From contig MQVO02000002.1 of NCBI GenBank assembly GCA_001986395.2, forward strand, positions 1 to 64,000: a stretch of 64,000 bases of DNA, written 5' to 3'. The notes under the pieces are model-generated. The model searched no databases. It was not told the DNA's origin and saw only the letters and a list, made by a program, of their open reading frames with translations. Numbering within the stretch: position 1 is the stretch's first letter; each line of letters starts with the position of its first letter. Positions 1 to 11,931 of this stretch are shown in pieces. A program made the translations under genes and the position numbers. The DNA is from Irpex lacteus. Taxonomy: Eukaryota; Basidiomycota; Agaricomycetes; Polyporales; Irpicaceae.

Positions 1-360
1 GGGACATCAGCAATATCAAAGATGCGAGCCACCTGAAAAACAACGCAATCAGCCAATATAATCTGAGCAGGAAGGGCTGAGAGATAGCTGACGTCGGCTG
101 GAGATAGCTCATGGTTGATAACATAAAGGAAACCGTCCTTGTGCATGGCGTCTCTAGCCAAGGCAGATAGCTCAGCTCTACCTTCAACGGTTGAGAGCTT
201 GAGGAAGTCGAGTATAACTAGATCAGCGTAGTCCACTGATTGTGTGATATGGTATCATCAGCCAGAGAGAATCATGGATGATACATGACGACTCACGTTC
301 CTTCCCGGTAGGAGGGGCTGGTTGGTAGTGGGGAATAGTCGGCTTGCTATTCACAACCAT
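1..360 (-). CDS. 2OG-Fe(II) dioxygenase, array copy 1 (5' part only)
   Basis: First three exons of an isopenicillin-N-synthase-like 2-oxoglutarate/Fe(II) oxygenase; the rest lies beyond the left edge. The ATG at 360 opens MVVNSKPTIPHYQPAPPT, which matches the first exon of the other copies (usually MTIET..P.VPHY). Exon 2 (about 233 down to 114) encodes the DIOX_N start LDYADLVILD and ends in the NHELSPAD version of the family block NHGLSPPE. Exon 3 begins ARIFDIADV and runs off the window. No lesion is seen in the visible part. Family knowledge: such enzymes oxidise small molecules using O2, 2-oxoglutarate and Fe(II) in the cytosol. The metal-binding HxD...H part is not in the window, so activity cannot be judged. 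Confidence 0.8.
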
Positions 361-400
361 GGCCGCCCAGTGAGATGTAGAGTGAACACCCCAACTCCCG

Positions 401-416
401 CCTATATATAATATAA
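401..416 (-). promoter_or_regulatory. TATA box of dioxygenase copy 1
   Basis: On the minus strand a run TATATTATATATAG lies about 40-55 nt upstream of the copy 1 ATG. Other copies have a TATA-like run at a similar distance, implying a short 5' leader. Confidence 0.45.
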
Positions 417-971
417 GTCTGAGCGAACGCTCGGGCTTCTCGCTATATTTGTTCAACTCTCGCAGGCGCTGATGAGGGTTTGTAGAAACGATGGCAGCTT
501 GTCCAACTCTGATGTTCGTTGATATATAGCCCTGTGAAGACATGGAAGCTCGATAAGAGGTTGAGTTCTGGACACAGATGTCAATTTGCACTCACATAAA
601 AAACAACCATAATATCGGACCTCAAACCGCAGCACCATGCCTTTTGCTTTGAGAACAACATCCTACAGTTAGACACACATTTGCACTACAAGCCCACGCA
701 TGAGACCTAGATGATCATGTACTCGATACGACGGTCGCGTGAGCAGAACAGAGTCGCCTATATAACACAACGTCTGAAACGTATTCAGTGACCGAGTACA
801 CCTGAGAATATGATGACCCACCTAAGAGCTGTGTGAGCGCAAGCGCGCCTTACAAGTAACATCATTGTGGGGATATTTTGATGAAACGAGAGACACGATG
901 ATTACTGAAGAAGACGCTTTAAAATTGGGTGAACGATAAATGAGGCTAGCATGAACTGGTACTGGATGGAC
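417..971. other. Intergenic, copies 1 and 2
   Basis: Upstream region of copy 1 and downstream region of copy 2. I see no convincing gene or repeat. Confidence 0.5.
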
Positions 972-2558
972 TTAGGTGTAGTGTTTGACAAGGACGCCGT
1001 TGATTAACTCCTCCTCGACTCCCTGCTCCTCACTCTTCTTCAACGAGCTTTTACCATAGGCGGAAGTTCTACCCTTCCGCCAGATTTCCGCGGTGGGAGC
1101 ATTCTCGTCCTTGAACCTACGACGAACGCCAACCTCGTCAAGAACGGAACTTCCTGAGATCGGTACTAGTTTCACGTTATCGTCTGGGATAGCAAAATAA
1201 AAAGACCCCCAATCGAGTGTATCCACGCTGGTCCACTGGAGGCTGCACAACTCGATGAATGGTGGCCTTGTAGAAGCCCCCAGATATGAATTCCATGCAG
1301 TCGCCGGCATTGATGACCTGAAGAGGCTCGGGTTGTCACCGAGGCAGGAATGAGCATCGGAAGATGATAGCTCACCAGCGCATTATCAATGTGGCGTATC
1401 CACTTCCATTGTCCGTTGGGTGAAAGAATTTGCAGAGCGGCTACAGGCTGGGACCATAGAATAGTGATGCTACCGAAGTCTGCATACAAAGTAAAGCCAG
1501 GCTCCATACGAGTTACTATCAATAATAGACGACATACCTGTATGTCCCTTCAACCAAACCTGCTTCGATTTTTCTTCATCTTCATCTGATCTAGGATAGC
1601 TGCGAATATCTTCAGGTGACATTCCATAAGACAACTCAATCACGCACTATTTCATAAACCTCACTGAGAAGATCTCTTGAGGACAACCAAACACACGCGT
1701 TGGTGATCGGGCTCACCGTAGGTCTCTCCTACTTTATCCCATCCGTGATGATTAACAAAGGTATTCTCATGTACCCCAAGGCCCAGAGCGAGAAGCCTGG
1801 CGACAACTTTGTATCGTGAGCCGTGAACACAGGATACGACATAATCGTACCAGAGAATAGTATGAAGAACACCGTGGTTGTGCCTAGCAAAGGCATCGAT
1901 CTCGGAGAGAAACGGTCTCAAAGCCTCTGGATGCTGCTTCTTCGTGACTATACGATTGACTAGAAGGCGAGCGTCAACAACGCAATAGAGCAATCATGAA
2001 GCTGCAACCTACTGTTGTAATTTTCTACTTGGTCGTGAACTCCACCATCTACATGCTGGATTCGTGGCATCAGGAAACATTCGGGTGGAACGACGTTGGA
2101 CACATACCCAGTATCCACGTCGTTTGTATCCCTGATAAGAACCCGTTTCGAGCATCTTCCCCATGTATTCCTGCTTTTCCTCGTTAGAGACTTGGATAAA
2201 CGGAACATTTGCAATGTCAAAGATGCGTTCTGTCTAAAGCAAGATTAAGCTCTATTCTGATCGTGCACATGAGACCGTACCTCCGACTGAGATAAGCCAT
2301 GATTAACTACGTAGAAGAAGCCAACCTCGCGAAGAGCATCGCGGGCTATAACAGCCAGCTCAGCTCGCCCATTTTCTGTCGCAGCCTTGGCTAGATCGAC
2401 GATTTGCTAGGTCGGCATAGTCCACTAAATGTGTGTGATGTATCAACCAGAGCTCTAAGATGAGAGCACTGCGCATCATGCGTGATCACTTACACTGCTC
2501 GTTTCGTGGGAGGTGCAGGTTGATAATGTGACACTGGAGGTGTAGTCTCGATGGTCAT
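972..2558 (-). pseudogene. 2OG-Fe(II) dioxygenase, array copy 2 (two frameshifts)
   Basis: A ten-exon-type copy running from MTIETTPPVSHYQP (ATG at 2558) to GVLVKHYT and a TAA at 972-974. The usual blocks are present: DIOX_N exon, RDV..KQHPEALRPFL exon, the 16-nt microexon encoding VRFMKY, GHT|D split by an intron, the SITILWSQP exon and GGFYKATIH. Two single-base insertions break the frame. One is an extra A in exon 2 (2403-2405), where the family has DLAIVDL. The other is an extra base in the A/T run at 1199-1203, between RLGV and FYF, after which the frame meets a stop. The downstream part is well kept (SFYFAIPDDNVKL to the end), so decay is recent, or the indels are assembly errors at short homopolymers. 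Confidence 0.8.
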
Positions 2559-3283
2559 TGTCGTTGTGACTTGCGTGCAGGTCGAAGGAGATCCCAAGGC
2601 GTCGCTCTAACGAAACCTATTTAACCTGTAACAGGCTGTAAGTACTCTTGATTGGCCGTAGCGTGCGAGAGCCCTAGCAGGGTGCTCAGCACGCAATAAT
2701 GAGGACGCTCAAAGTAAACCACGAGGCCAATTGAATGGCTACTCTGTGGAATAGTATTGCATCAGATCTGGAGTTCTGTGAGAAAAGATGAATAAGTAAA
2801 ACATAATGATAAGCAGACTCGGAGTCACGCACTAGTTATAGTGACCGAGGCTCGATTCGCTTGAACTTCAACTAGTGTACGGTGAGGCCCGCCAACTTCG
2901 AGATCTACACCAGTTGACCGCAAAAAGTATGTATGTTTGCTCCTAGAGATAACTCGGGGATACATCATAAGTAAACCCTGGCCACATCTGCACTGCAGTC
3001 ACCGGTGGAGGGCAAGCCCCAATAGTGCAATCTGGAAAGCTAGCGCCGCCGGCTAGAATCGGCTGACCGGTGTAAAGCCGAATATTGGCAACCTCTGTTT
3101 TTCATTCCCTTAAATTGACTTCAGGTTTTCTCAGTTGTGCCGATTATCTATCAAAGAATAGTGATATACTAGGATTTTGAGTGTTTTATATACAGTCTGT
3201 GATCGCAGTGGTAGGTAGATGTATTCCTGCAAATAATAGTACAAAATGTTGGGCATGAAGTCGCGGCAGTCTTGGCGGACAGA
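2559..3283. other. Intergenic, copies 2 and 3
   Basis: Holds the upstream region of copy 2. No gene recognised. Confidence 0.5.
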
Positions 3284-4870
3284 TCAGTTGTAATGCTTGA
3301 CAATTGCGCCATTGAGAACCTCCTCTTCTACACCATCCTGCTCACTCTGCTTCAGTTGACTCTTCCCATATGCCGCGATACGCCCCTTCAACCATGTCCC
3401 GGCGGTCGGGGCCTTGCCATCGATGAAGTTCCGCTTGATCCCGAGTTTTTTCTAGCACCGGACTATCGGCGACAGTCTCAAGCACCACGTCGTTGTCTGG
3501 ATTGCAGAAGTAAAACACTCCCAGCCGTGTATACCCTCGTTGATCCTCGGGAGGTTGGACCACCCGATGAATCGTGGCTTTATAAAATCCTCCTGAGATA
3601 AAACTCCATGCAATCTCCCGCATTAACGACCTGCGGTTCGTGGCCCAGCGCTTTTAGTGTATGAAAATATCGTCATGTGGATTGGGTGCTTACCAAAGCA
3701 TTATCAATGTGACGTAACCACTTCCATTGTCCGTTATTGGAGAGGATCTGAAGAGCGGACACTGGCTGTGATCACAAGATGGTGATTGTCCCAAAATCTT
3801 GAGGACAGCGTTAAATTATCAGAGCTAATCGGGAAAGTATAGTTCATACCTGTATGCCCCTTAAGCCAAACTTGCTTCGTCTTTTTCCTCCTCCTCAGCA
3901 GTGCGAGGATAGCTGTCCTCATGTCAAGTCATATCCGTGAACAAGTTACATGGCTACTCACTACTTCATGAAACGCACTACGTATTGTCGTGCACCATAT
4001 TAGCGATTGATGCTTGCTACTATCCATGAGCCACTTACTATACGTTTCCCCATCAGCGGCCCACCCGTGTTGGTTAACAAAGGTTTCTTCAGGGATTTCT
4101 AGACCGATTGCAAGAAGCCTGACATGATGAGATACAGGGTAATAGCGACATCAGACGGAGGCAGGACATACCTGAGGATGGTATGCAGAATTTCATGGTT
4201 CTTCTTAGCGAAATCGCTCAGCTCGGGAAGGAATGGTCGCAATGCCTCGGGATGCTGTCGTTTTGTCACATCTCGATTAACTAACACGAGCTACATCAAC
4301 ATCGTGGTCGAAGGGAAGAATATGAAGAGTACTTACTGACATAGTTCTCCACCTGGTCTTTGACTCCTCCGTCGACATTCTAATATTCTTAGCCTAATAT
4401 ATTTTTGTAAACACAAGCACTTACCCAGTATTGGCGAGGTTTGTACCCCTGATCAGTTCCCGTTTTCAAGATATCGCCGGTGTACGCTAGCTTCTCCTTG
4501 TCCGAAACCTGGGAGAAGGGTACATCGGCTATGTCGAAGACCCGTTCGTTCTGGAGTACAAACTGTGAGCGTAGCACGTCACATAAGAATGAGTGTACAA
4601 TATACCTCCGCTGGCGATAGTCCGTGGTTGATGATGTAGAAGAACCCGATACCACGCATGGCATCGCGAGCCGACACAGCAAGCTCAGCGCGACCTTCAG
4701 GAGTATTCGCTCTCGCCAAGTCAATGATGGCGAGATCAACATAGTCCACTGTCAAAACGATTGTTTAAATGACAATATAAAGAAGATATTCTTGACTGAG
4801 GCATACAGTTCTCCTTGGTGGGTGGCGGTGGTTGGTAGTGAGGGATGGATGGTACAGTTCGAAGAGTCAT
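3284..4870 (-). pseudogene. 2OG-Fe(II) dioxygenase, array copy 3 (nonsense and frameshift)
   Basis: Starts MTLRTVPSIPHYQP (ATG at 4870) and ends GAIVKHYN with TGA at 3284-3286. The exons are recognisable: VDYVDLAIIDL, NERVFDIADVPF, GYKPRQYW, NVDGGVKDQ, LRPFLPELSDF, VWLKGHT, GGFYKATIHRV. Two lesions are seen. The conserved Trp codon of TILWSQP is TGA (plus-strand tca at 3772-3774). A run of six T on the plus strand (3446-3451) carries one base too many, which throws the last 60 or so residues out of frame; the shifted frame regains the family sequence (LGIKRNF to KHYN). With both lesions it is very unlikely to give an active enzyme. Confidence 0.82.
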
Positions 4871-6381
4871 GGCGAGCTCTCTGCTTGAAAACAGGCGTAG
4901 GTCTCTTGAGCTTAATATATGCCAGACTGCCCACTACGCCAGATATGATCCTATTTCGGTGCCAATAACTCTTTCAATCGCTCCAGCAAAGTAAACTTCA
5001 AATGCAATCGTTGAGTGCTTGGTTCGGCGTGTATGACGATACTAGTACCTTTATAGCTAGCTGAATCCATTCCAAACGGCCGGTTACATTCAAGACGTAG
5101 TTGAAATACTTCCTAAAATGTGATACAATATTGGGGGTGTGAGGCGGATATGAAATTTAAGGGCAACATACCGTCCTGAACTTAGAACGCGCGTGCGCTC
5201 CTACTGACTAGCCCCACAGCCGTACCGGCAATTACAGCTGAGCCAAAGGAGAGTATCCTTGTATAGCTGATAGTGAGGATCAAGAGACCGTCTTGGTTTT
5301 GATCGCGCGATACAATTAAGGTCGGCGGTCCTCCCAGACTCTGTAAGCCTTTTGAGGCACAAGCATCAAGTAACGGGAAGACTATGAAACATAGCAATCC
5401 CGGTCCAAAGCCAAACTTGGTGGAACCGTTACTGGAACAGGACTTGCCACTGTCTATTAGCCTAGGTTACATCCGAAGGAGACGAGTTCGCCCAGATTAC
5501 TGGAACACGTACTGTCATTGAGGATCAGAGAGTGGGGTAAAGTTATGAACACCAAGGTTCGAACAACGCGGGCGATGGCTACAAATCGCCCAGAAAGATG
5601 AACTGACCTCTGAATTATCACACGGAGCAGCATTGACAGTGTGTAGAATACGTGGCCCATTTATCATCATGTTTCGAGGGCGGCGCCTTTGCGTAGACCA
5701 AGGTGGTAACGTTAGACCTATGATAAAAATGATCAATCCATCAACCTTCCAAGGATTCATGCTAAGATGCTGACCACAGGTAAGGCATTAATAAGGGCAA
5801 AATATCTTCGGAGTCGGCGGCATCTGCTCATTGTTCGGAGCAGCCATATTGGTTGACAAACATACCCAATGTCATGTTAAGCTTTCGGCCACAATACGGA
5901 CCAAGGAACAGCATAACATGACTGTCGTAACCAGACGTATCATGCGCGGGCGATTCGGGCAGATGACCACATAACGTATAAGTATGACTTCTACGTGGGG
6001 AGCACCCACTGTAATATTTGGTACGCGGCATGTCAGTGCGGACGTCAGGCAAAGTTCATTTACCCCTAGCGTGAGATACACGAAAATGCAACGCGTTGCA
6101 AGGTATTACTTAGCTTAAAAACGTAAACGTTGTGAACGATAAGTAGTTGCAGGTTTGGAATTGCTTAACAAGTCCAGTGAAGTAATATGATCGTTGACAC
6201 CTCGGGCAAAACACTATCACAGGCGCGCGAATTTCTGTAGAATAATATTCCCTGAGTATTCCTAATCGGGCGCTTTCACACGGCTTTTCCGTCCCAGAAA
6301 ACGTTACCTTTGCGGATATTCTGCGATCATTAATCTGCAGTCGAAGGGTTAGACAAAGAGCTTGGTGAAAAATCATCGAAA
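4871..6381. other. Intergenic, about 1.5 kb
   Basis: No gene recognised on either strand; only short open frames without family features or intron-linked continuation. Confidence 0.45.
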
Positions 6382-6537
6382 AGTCGTCGATGAGGCATCC
6401 TTTTCTTGAGGCACAAAGGTAAACAAGCTCACAAAGAGCAATCGGGAGCCTTGAGGAGCAATCTAGTGCAGCCCGATCCGGAAAGGCGCCGCGAGGTTAC
6501 CTTTGGGCGTGTCGAAAAGGATGCCTCATCGACGACT
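6382..6537. repeat. Small foldback (MITE-like) element A
   Basis: An imperfect inverted repeat of about 43 bp: arm 6382-6424 and arm 6495-6537 share, in opposite orientation, AGTCGTCGATGAGGCATCC followed by TTTTC and an AAAGGTAA-type end, around a 70-bp centre. It carries no coding capacity. Part of its interior (CAATCGGGAGC, ACAAAGGT) recurs in element B at 9529-9707. Confidence 0.6.
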
Positions 6538-7165
6538 CGTCGAGCACTTTTCGTCTGGCACAAAGGGAACCTTTTCAAGCGAAGAATATTGCGCACATAT
6601 TGGTTTGAAAGGTAACATCACATATCCATCATTGACTAATCAGCCGCCATCGAATAGGAATACTCATTGATTATTATTCTATGGAAAAGCGAGCGGCAGT
6701 GATTGGGTTTTGCCTGAGGTGTGAGAAGCAAGGTGCATCATACATCAAATCTGAGTCCCAAATATAGTCGGAGATAATCGGAATGCGAAGACTATTCTCT
6801 CCTACCAATCATCGGCGCGGCCCATTTGCCAGATCGCTCTTGTCCAACATCAGGCCACAGGTATCGGTAGGGCTCCGATTTCACACCTTTGTTTACGGAA
6901 AATATTCTGTGTGGTGTAATTGTGGCCTGTACATCATGTCGAGGCTCTACCACTACTGAATGCAAAGCTCTGCAAGCGGCAGCCGGGACCTAATCTTAAC
7001 ACAGCACTACTAGTATGCACCATATGCCGAGGAAGTGACCCACGAAAGCTGTCGTCCTCGACCGTCCCCTCGAATAACGATAAAATTCGAATCAGCCACC
7101 ACCGAAGCTAATCAAATATATTGAAACGCAACCTCTGACATGCCTTGGGATTCATGGTAGTCATG

Positions 7166-8897
7166 CTAGTTGGTAGTAGCAAAAGTGAAGTTCGTTGGTG
7201 CTATCCCGAACCTCGATGAACCACTGTCATACACGGTGTAGTACCTCTCAAGGAAGGTGTATCCGTTGGTGAAGTCAAACCCTGTTCCAGAGGAGGTACC
7301 AGTACTGCCTATTACCAGATAAATTGCGTCGGCAGAACCACCAATGGCGGTATTCAGCTGAGCTTCGATCAATATGCCAAACAGAAAGTAGATCTCACGG
7401 AAGACCTACCACAGAAGGCCATTTTTGAGCGTTCTTCGTAATCTCATATTCGACCTGTTATCCGCATATTGCCACTGTCACATGGTTTCTGTCTGGTAAA
7501 AGCTACTCACATTGTCGATAGTGAAATACAAACTCTGCAACGCATCGTACTGCGCTTGCGTGACAGTCAAGAACCCGGTGGTCGAGTCGATGACCGCACC
7601 TGTAGCAGCAGTGTATGCGGAGAAGGCATCTGCAAGTTGCCGAGCAATGAGAAAGTGTCAGAGTATGATGCCATGCGAAAGACCTTACCTTGCGGAATCA
7701 CGATAAGGGTTGTTCCAGTGTCTACGATCCCAGATGTTTTGGCCATTATCGGAAGGCGCGAGGAGCCGTACGAGATGGATTGATCAATTCCTACGAATGT
7801 GCTTGCCTTTGGTGTTGAGGTAATAGGACTACGACGAAAGGTCTGAATGAGCAAATGACAGATATGCTAGCATGAAAGAATACTAACACGTAGTGAATAT
7901 CTCCAATGAACCTTTCGCTGTTTACTCCGCCGAAGGTCAATTCTCCGTTTGCATCGGAGGCAGATGTTGCCGGCTCGAAGTATATTCCCACTTCGCGGGT
8001 TGGTATTAGCCCTTGTGCGAACGCATTGTCGGTTACAGTTGGTACAGTCCCACCAGCACTCGTAGTGCCTCAGGTTATCAAGAAAATTAGCAAGCAATCC
8101 TTACGGTGTAGCCAAGGACGTACCTTGAGTCAAGCCTACTGGTCCGATGCTTTCCGAGAATCAGAATGATGCGCAGTATAGGTCATCGTCGTGCTCACCC
8201 AAGAATGCCATCTACGTTCTGGAATCCAAGCGCGATGCTGGCAACACCGATGCCTTGCCCCGTGATCACGAGATCGGGTCCGAGGGTCACAGTGTCGATC
8301 CATTCTTCTCCTGCATAAACCATCCACCATTATGATCAACACTGTTTGTGATGTACTCCAGAAGGTACGTACCATGAACGAGACTGGACTTGTATTGTAC
8401 GGCCTGTACAGATAGAATATGCGTGAGTCGAGCACCAAGGGTTAAAAATTTATACTTACGAGTTTCGCACCAGTATCCTTCGCGTCTGATGTTGGGGCAA
8501 ACGAGGTTTGAGCACCAACCCAAGTGTTCGCGCTTCCTGTATCGATGAGGAGGCTATCTGAATCACTGTGAGTCAATGGGACATCAATATTTTAGGAAAC
8601 ACTGACGGAATGTGGGAGGCTGGCCAACTCCGACCTATCAAGGAGAACGTATTAGCGTACTCAAGCCATCTCAATTGTACGAGCAAACCTCACCTGAGCG
8701 GTATAGATATTGATCGTATTGGTCGCGGGCACGGGATCGACGGACACTGGCACTTGCGCGGTGGTCGCCACCAGCCTGTTAGTACGCACAGCACTGTGCC
8801 TAGTCTTGTCATTATGCACAACCTCTTGGCCGGGTACAGACTTGACGTGGCGAGTAAGAGGTATAATAACTGGACCTTTGCGCTGAGGAGAGGCCAT
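7166..8897 (-). CDS. Aspartic peptidase (A1 family), no signal peptide
   Basis: Pepsin-type peptidase, paralogue of the gene at 10117-11931 and close to polyporopepsin-like fungal enzymes. Visible parts: a propeptide-like start (VIIPLTRHV), first catalytic motif LLIDTGSANTWVG (around 8540), flap exon AVQYKSSLVHG (around 8390), then EEWIDTVTLG, LTFGGVNSERF, GIDQSISYG, second catalytic motif SGIVDTGTTL (around 7720) and the C-terminal part ending FTFATTN with TAG at 7166-7168. It has many short introns. The first ATG after a TATA box is at 8897 and starts MASPQRKG directly before the propeptide, so the signal peptide seen in the paralogue is absent. The flap lacks the usual YGSGS, having YKSS. 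Both catalytic Asp residues are kept, so it may be an active non-secreted form or a diverging copy. Confidence 0.85.
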
Positions 8898-8992
8898 GTT
8901 CTATACAATGAAGATCGCAAGAGTCGGATACAATGGTTGAGAGCACTTTTGAGGGTTTGCTATTCTGCATGCCACTCAGGCTCTATCTGTAA

Positions 8993-9000
8993 TTTATATA
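8993..9000 (-). promoter_or_regulatory. TATA box of the first aspartic peptidase gene
   Basis: TATATAAA on the minus strand about 100 nt upstream of the ATG at 8897. It argues that the coding region really begins there and that no upstream signal-peptide exon is missed. Confidence 0.5.
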
Positions 9001-9528
9001 CGGCTAAGACGGACGCTGCTGAGCCTCAAATCATGGTCTAGAGCCTTGAGCGAGGGTTCTGTACACAGCGTGAGAAGTACCCTTGACGCTACTGCAATGG
9101 GTTTGCATTGATTCTGCACATGATTTGGTCAGCAGTTCGGAGACATCAAGTCGAAAACTGACAGGTATTGCGGTTTGCTACTTCTTATTTGTTAAAGCAA
9201 GTAATCGGTTCTTAATGTGGGGAGAATCACGAGTAACATGCCGAAGGGGCTCGTATGTAGGTGGTAGTAATAAGAAACGAGGCAGCGTCTACTTACGAAT
9301 AGTCATACTGCGATCAAAAGTATGTGTACGCATATGACTCAGAATCGCGATACATATCGACCCTAGCACCACGGGCAAATGCCGATCAGTGGCTTTCGGA
9401 AAGGCGCATAACAGCAATCGATTGAGTCAAATAATTGCACAGTTAGAAGTGGTTTTATCCCTGTAGTAAAAAGGTAACTTCATTGTTCTTTCTTGTCATT
9501 ATTCTCCGGGCTGAGCGGAAGGCTATGA

Positions 9529-9707
9529 GACCGTCGAAAAACCATCGAAAAGTGATAACGTTCGCTGCGAACAAAGGTATACAATCGGCTGGGTAGCAAT
9601 CGGGAGCGATCTGGCGTAACCAATTTTGGCCTGTAGCGAGGGCGTTTCCTTTATGCTCACTGAAAGGGTTCACTTTTCGACGATTTTTCGCTCACTTTTC
9701 GACGGTT
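9529..9707. repeat. Small foldback (MITE-like) element B
   Basis: Ends share ACCGTCGAAAA / CATCGAAAAGTG in inverted orientation (left about 9530-9556, right about 9670-9706). The interior shares CAATCGGGAGC and ACAAAGGT with element A. Together the two elements bracket the first aspartic peptidase gene. Confidence 0.5.
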
Positions 9708-10116
9708 CTTCCTGCGGAACAAAGGTTACATGTTTCCTCACATATGAATGTTCTGTGATTTTTCCGAATATCTAATTATAAGGCGCTTTATCTGCGACAC
9801 GTTAGGTGTGTGTATCGATCCCTTTCTCGCGGATTTCGGGCGCGCTCTGATCAGCTTTTGCCCGCGGTGTAGGCCAGTTTAATCGACGAAACTATGCATT
9901 TGAAGCAATGTTACTTTGTTCGAACATTACTTACAACATGACACGATTTTAAAGGTCCTTCAAGTTCCTAGTTCCGGCCTTCAGACCCTTCAGATGCTAC
10001 CCGATCGCTACTGTACAGTCTGCACAAAGCGACTTCATCCATATTAAGTACATTTTCTCAACTTTGGATGTTTGTCCCGTGCTCTCAACTCAGACGCACA
10101 GCTACATTCGAACATT

Positions 10117-11931
10117 TCAGTTGGTAGTCGCGAACGTGAAAGGGGTCGTCGCGATGCCGAACTGTGACGCGCCAGTGCTGTAAACACTATAGAACCTCTC
10201 GAGGAACGCGTATCCATCGATAAAATCGAGGCCGGATCCGGTGCTTGAGCCTGAATTACCGATAACGAGATAAATGCCGTTCGCAGTGCCTCCAATGGCG
10301 GTGTTCAGCTAGTTAAGTGTGATTATGACAATAGTCAAAAGCGGCCAAGGGTGGAGAGGGCTCACAGCACGCGGGAAAGTTTGAGCGTTCTTCGTGAACT
10401 CATACTCGACCTACCATTGATTGAAAAGGAAAGTGAGGTCAGAATATACTTCATAGGTGTCTAGACGGAAATGAAAGGCACTCACGCCACCAATAGTAAA
10501 GAAAAGGCTCTGAAGGTTGCTGTATTGAGCCGCCGAGATGGTCAACAAGCCGGTCGTTTGGTCTGCGACAGCGCCAGTTGCTGCAGTGTACGCGTTATAC
10601 GAGTCTGTGGTTGCAGTACGGGTCGTGAGATCTGCTGGGCAATATCAATCATCGACAGGTGGGACATACCGCGAGGGAGCAAAACCAGAGTCGTGCCGGT
10701 GTCGGTGATACCAGCAGTGGTAGGCATGATGGGAGAACGAGCAGATCCATACGTAATGGACTGGTCGATTCCCACATACTTATTTGCAGGCGACGTGGCG
10801 GTGATGGGGCTAAAGCTAAAGAAGAACACACTACATGTGAGCTCTTGCAGGACGAAGATATGAGCCATATACTTACATGTAGTTGATACTACCCGTGAAT
10901 TTCGAGGAATCGATACCTCCGAAGGTCAACTCGCCATTCTGGACCGAGCTGTACGTGGTCGGCTCAAAAGAGATTCCCACCTCATCGAGAGTCAGGGAAC
11001 CTTGGCTGAATGCGTTGTCGGTCACAGGAGGGACAATTCCCCCACCACTTGTAGTACCTACACAAAGTGGGAGATTGAGTGCCACAAGAGAGAATGGGCA
11101 TAACTCAGAATACTGTACCTTGGGTTAAGTCTGCAGGACCGATTCTACGCGATGTCAGAGAACAGTGGCAGTGATCGGTTTGCACTACACAGTTTGTAAA
11201 ACATGGAACATACCCGAGGATACCATCTACATCGCTAAACCCAGAAGCAGTCAAAGCAATACCGAACCCTTGGTTCTGAATGGCAAGATTGCCAAGAGTG
11301 ACGGTGCCGGTGTATTCAGTGCCTAGGGCAAGTACATTAATTCGACATCATATTGAAAGTCGACACCGTTGATTGTTTTACCTATGACGGACCCAGATCC
11401 ATATTGCACGACCTATATTTGTGTTGTCGATTACTACTGACTATATATGTGTGTAAGTAACCTACCAGCAGTTGAGCGGTAGAAGTGACACCACGGGGCA
11501 GAGTCGGGTTTTGAGCGCCGAACCAGGTGTTCGCACTCCCAGTATCGATGAGTAAAGTATCTGCAAGGACGTTAAGAGGATGTATATTGTATCTGCTGAT
11601 AGACGTACGGAACGAGGGAGGAGACCCGAATCCAACCTGAATACAGTGTTAGCTATGTCACGCGTGTAATGCAAGAGACACCTACCGATGTCGTGTACGT
11701 GACGATAGCATTGGTCGCGGGAACGGGGAACACAGCGTCCTGTCCGACCTTTACTGGGTGGCGATCACGAAGTAGACGGAATCTGGCTCTGTCACTGTCT
11801 GCGATCTTCACCCCATTAGTGAAGTTGTAGTGACGAGCAATGGGGAGAGTGATAGGGTTATCACGAATGACAAGAGGGGATGCGATAGCACTAGCAGCGA
11901 TGAGAAGAGAGAAGAAGAGACGAGAGGCCAT
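10117..11931 (-). CDS. Secreted aspartic peptidase (A1 family, polyporopepsin type)
   Basis: Endopeptidase acting on proteins at acid pH outside the cell, judged by family. The ATG at 11931 opens a clear signal peptide (MASRLFFSLLIAASAIASP) followed by a propeptide (ITLPIARHYNFTNGVK). Then come the first catalytic motif LLIDTGSANTWFG (around 11550), flap VVQYGSGSV (around 11400), TEYTGTVTLG, GELTFGGIDSSKF, GIDQSITYG, second catalytic motif AGITDTGTTLV (around 10700), and the C-terminal lobe NTAIGGTANGIYLVIG through FTFATTN, with TGA at 10117-10119. Several short introns interrupt it. All key residues are present. It is a tandem duplicate of the gene at 7166-8897 on the same strand. Confidence 0.92.

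Noticed and set aside
5182..6376. Several 60-90 residue frames as small genes
   Set aside because: No shared motif, no intron pattern, no supporting promoter.
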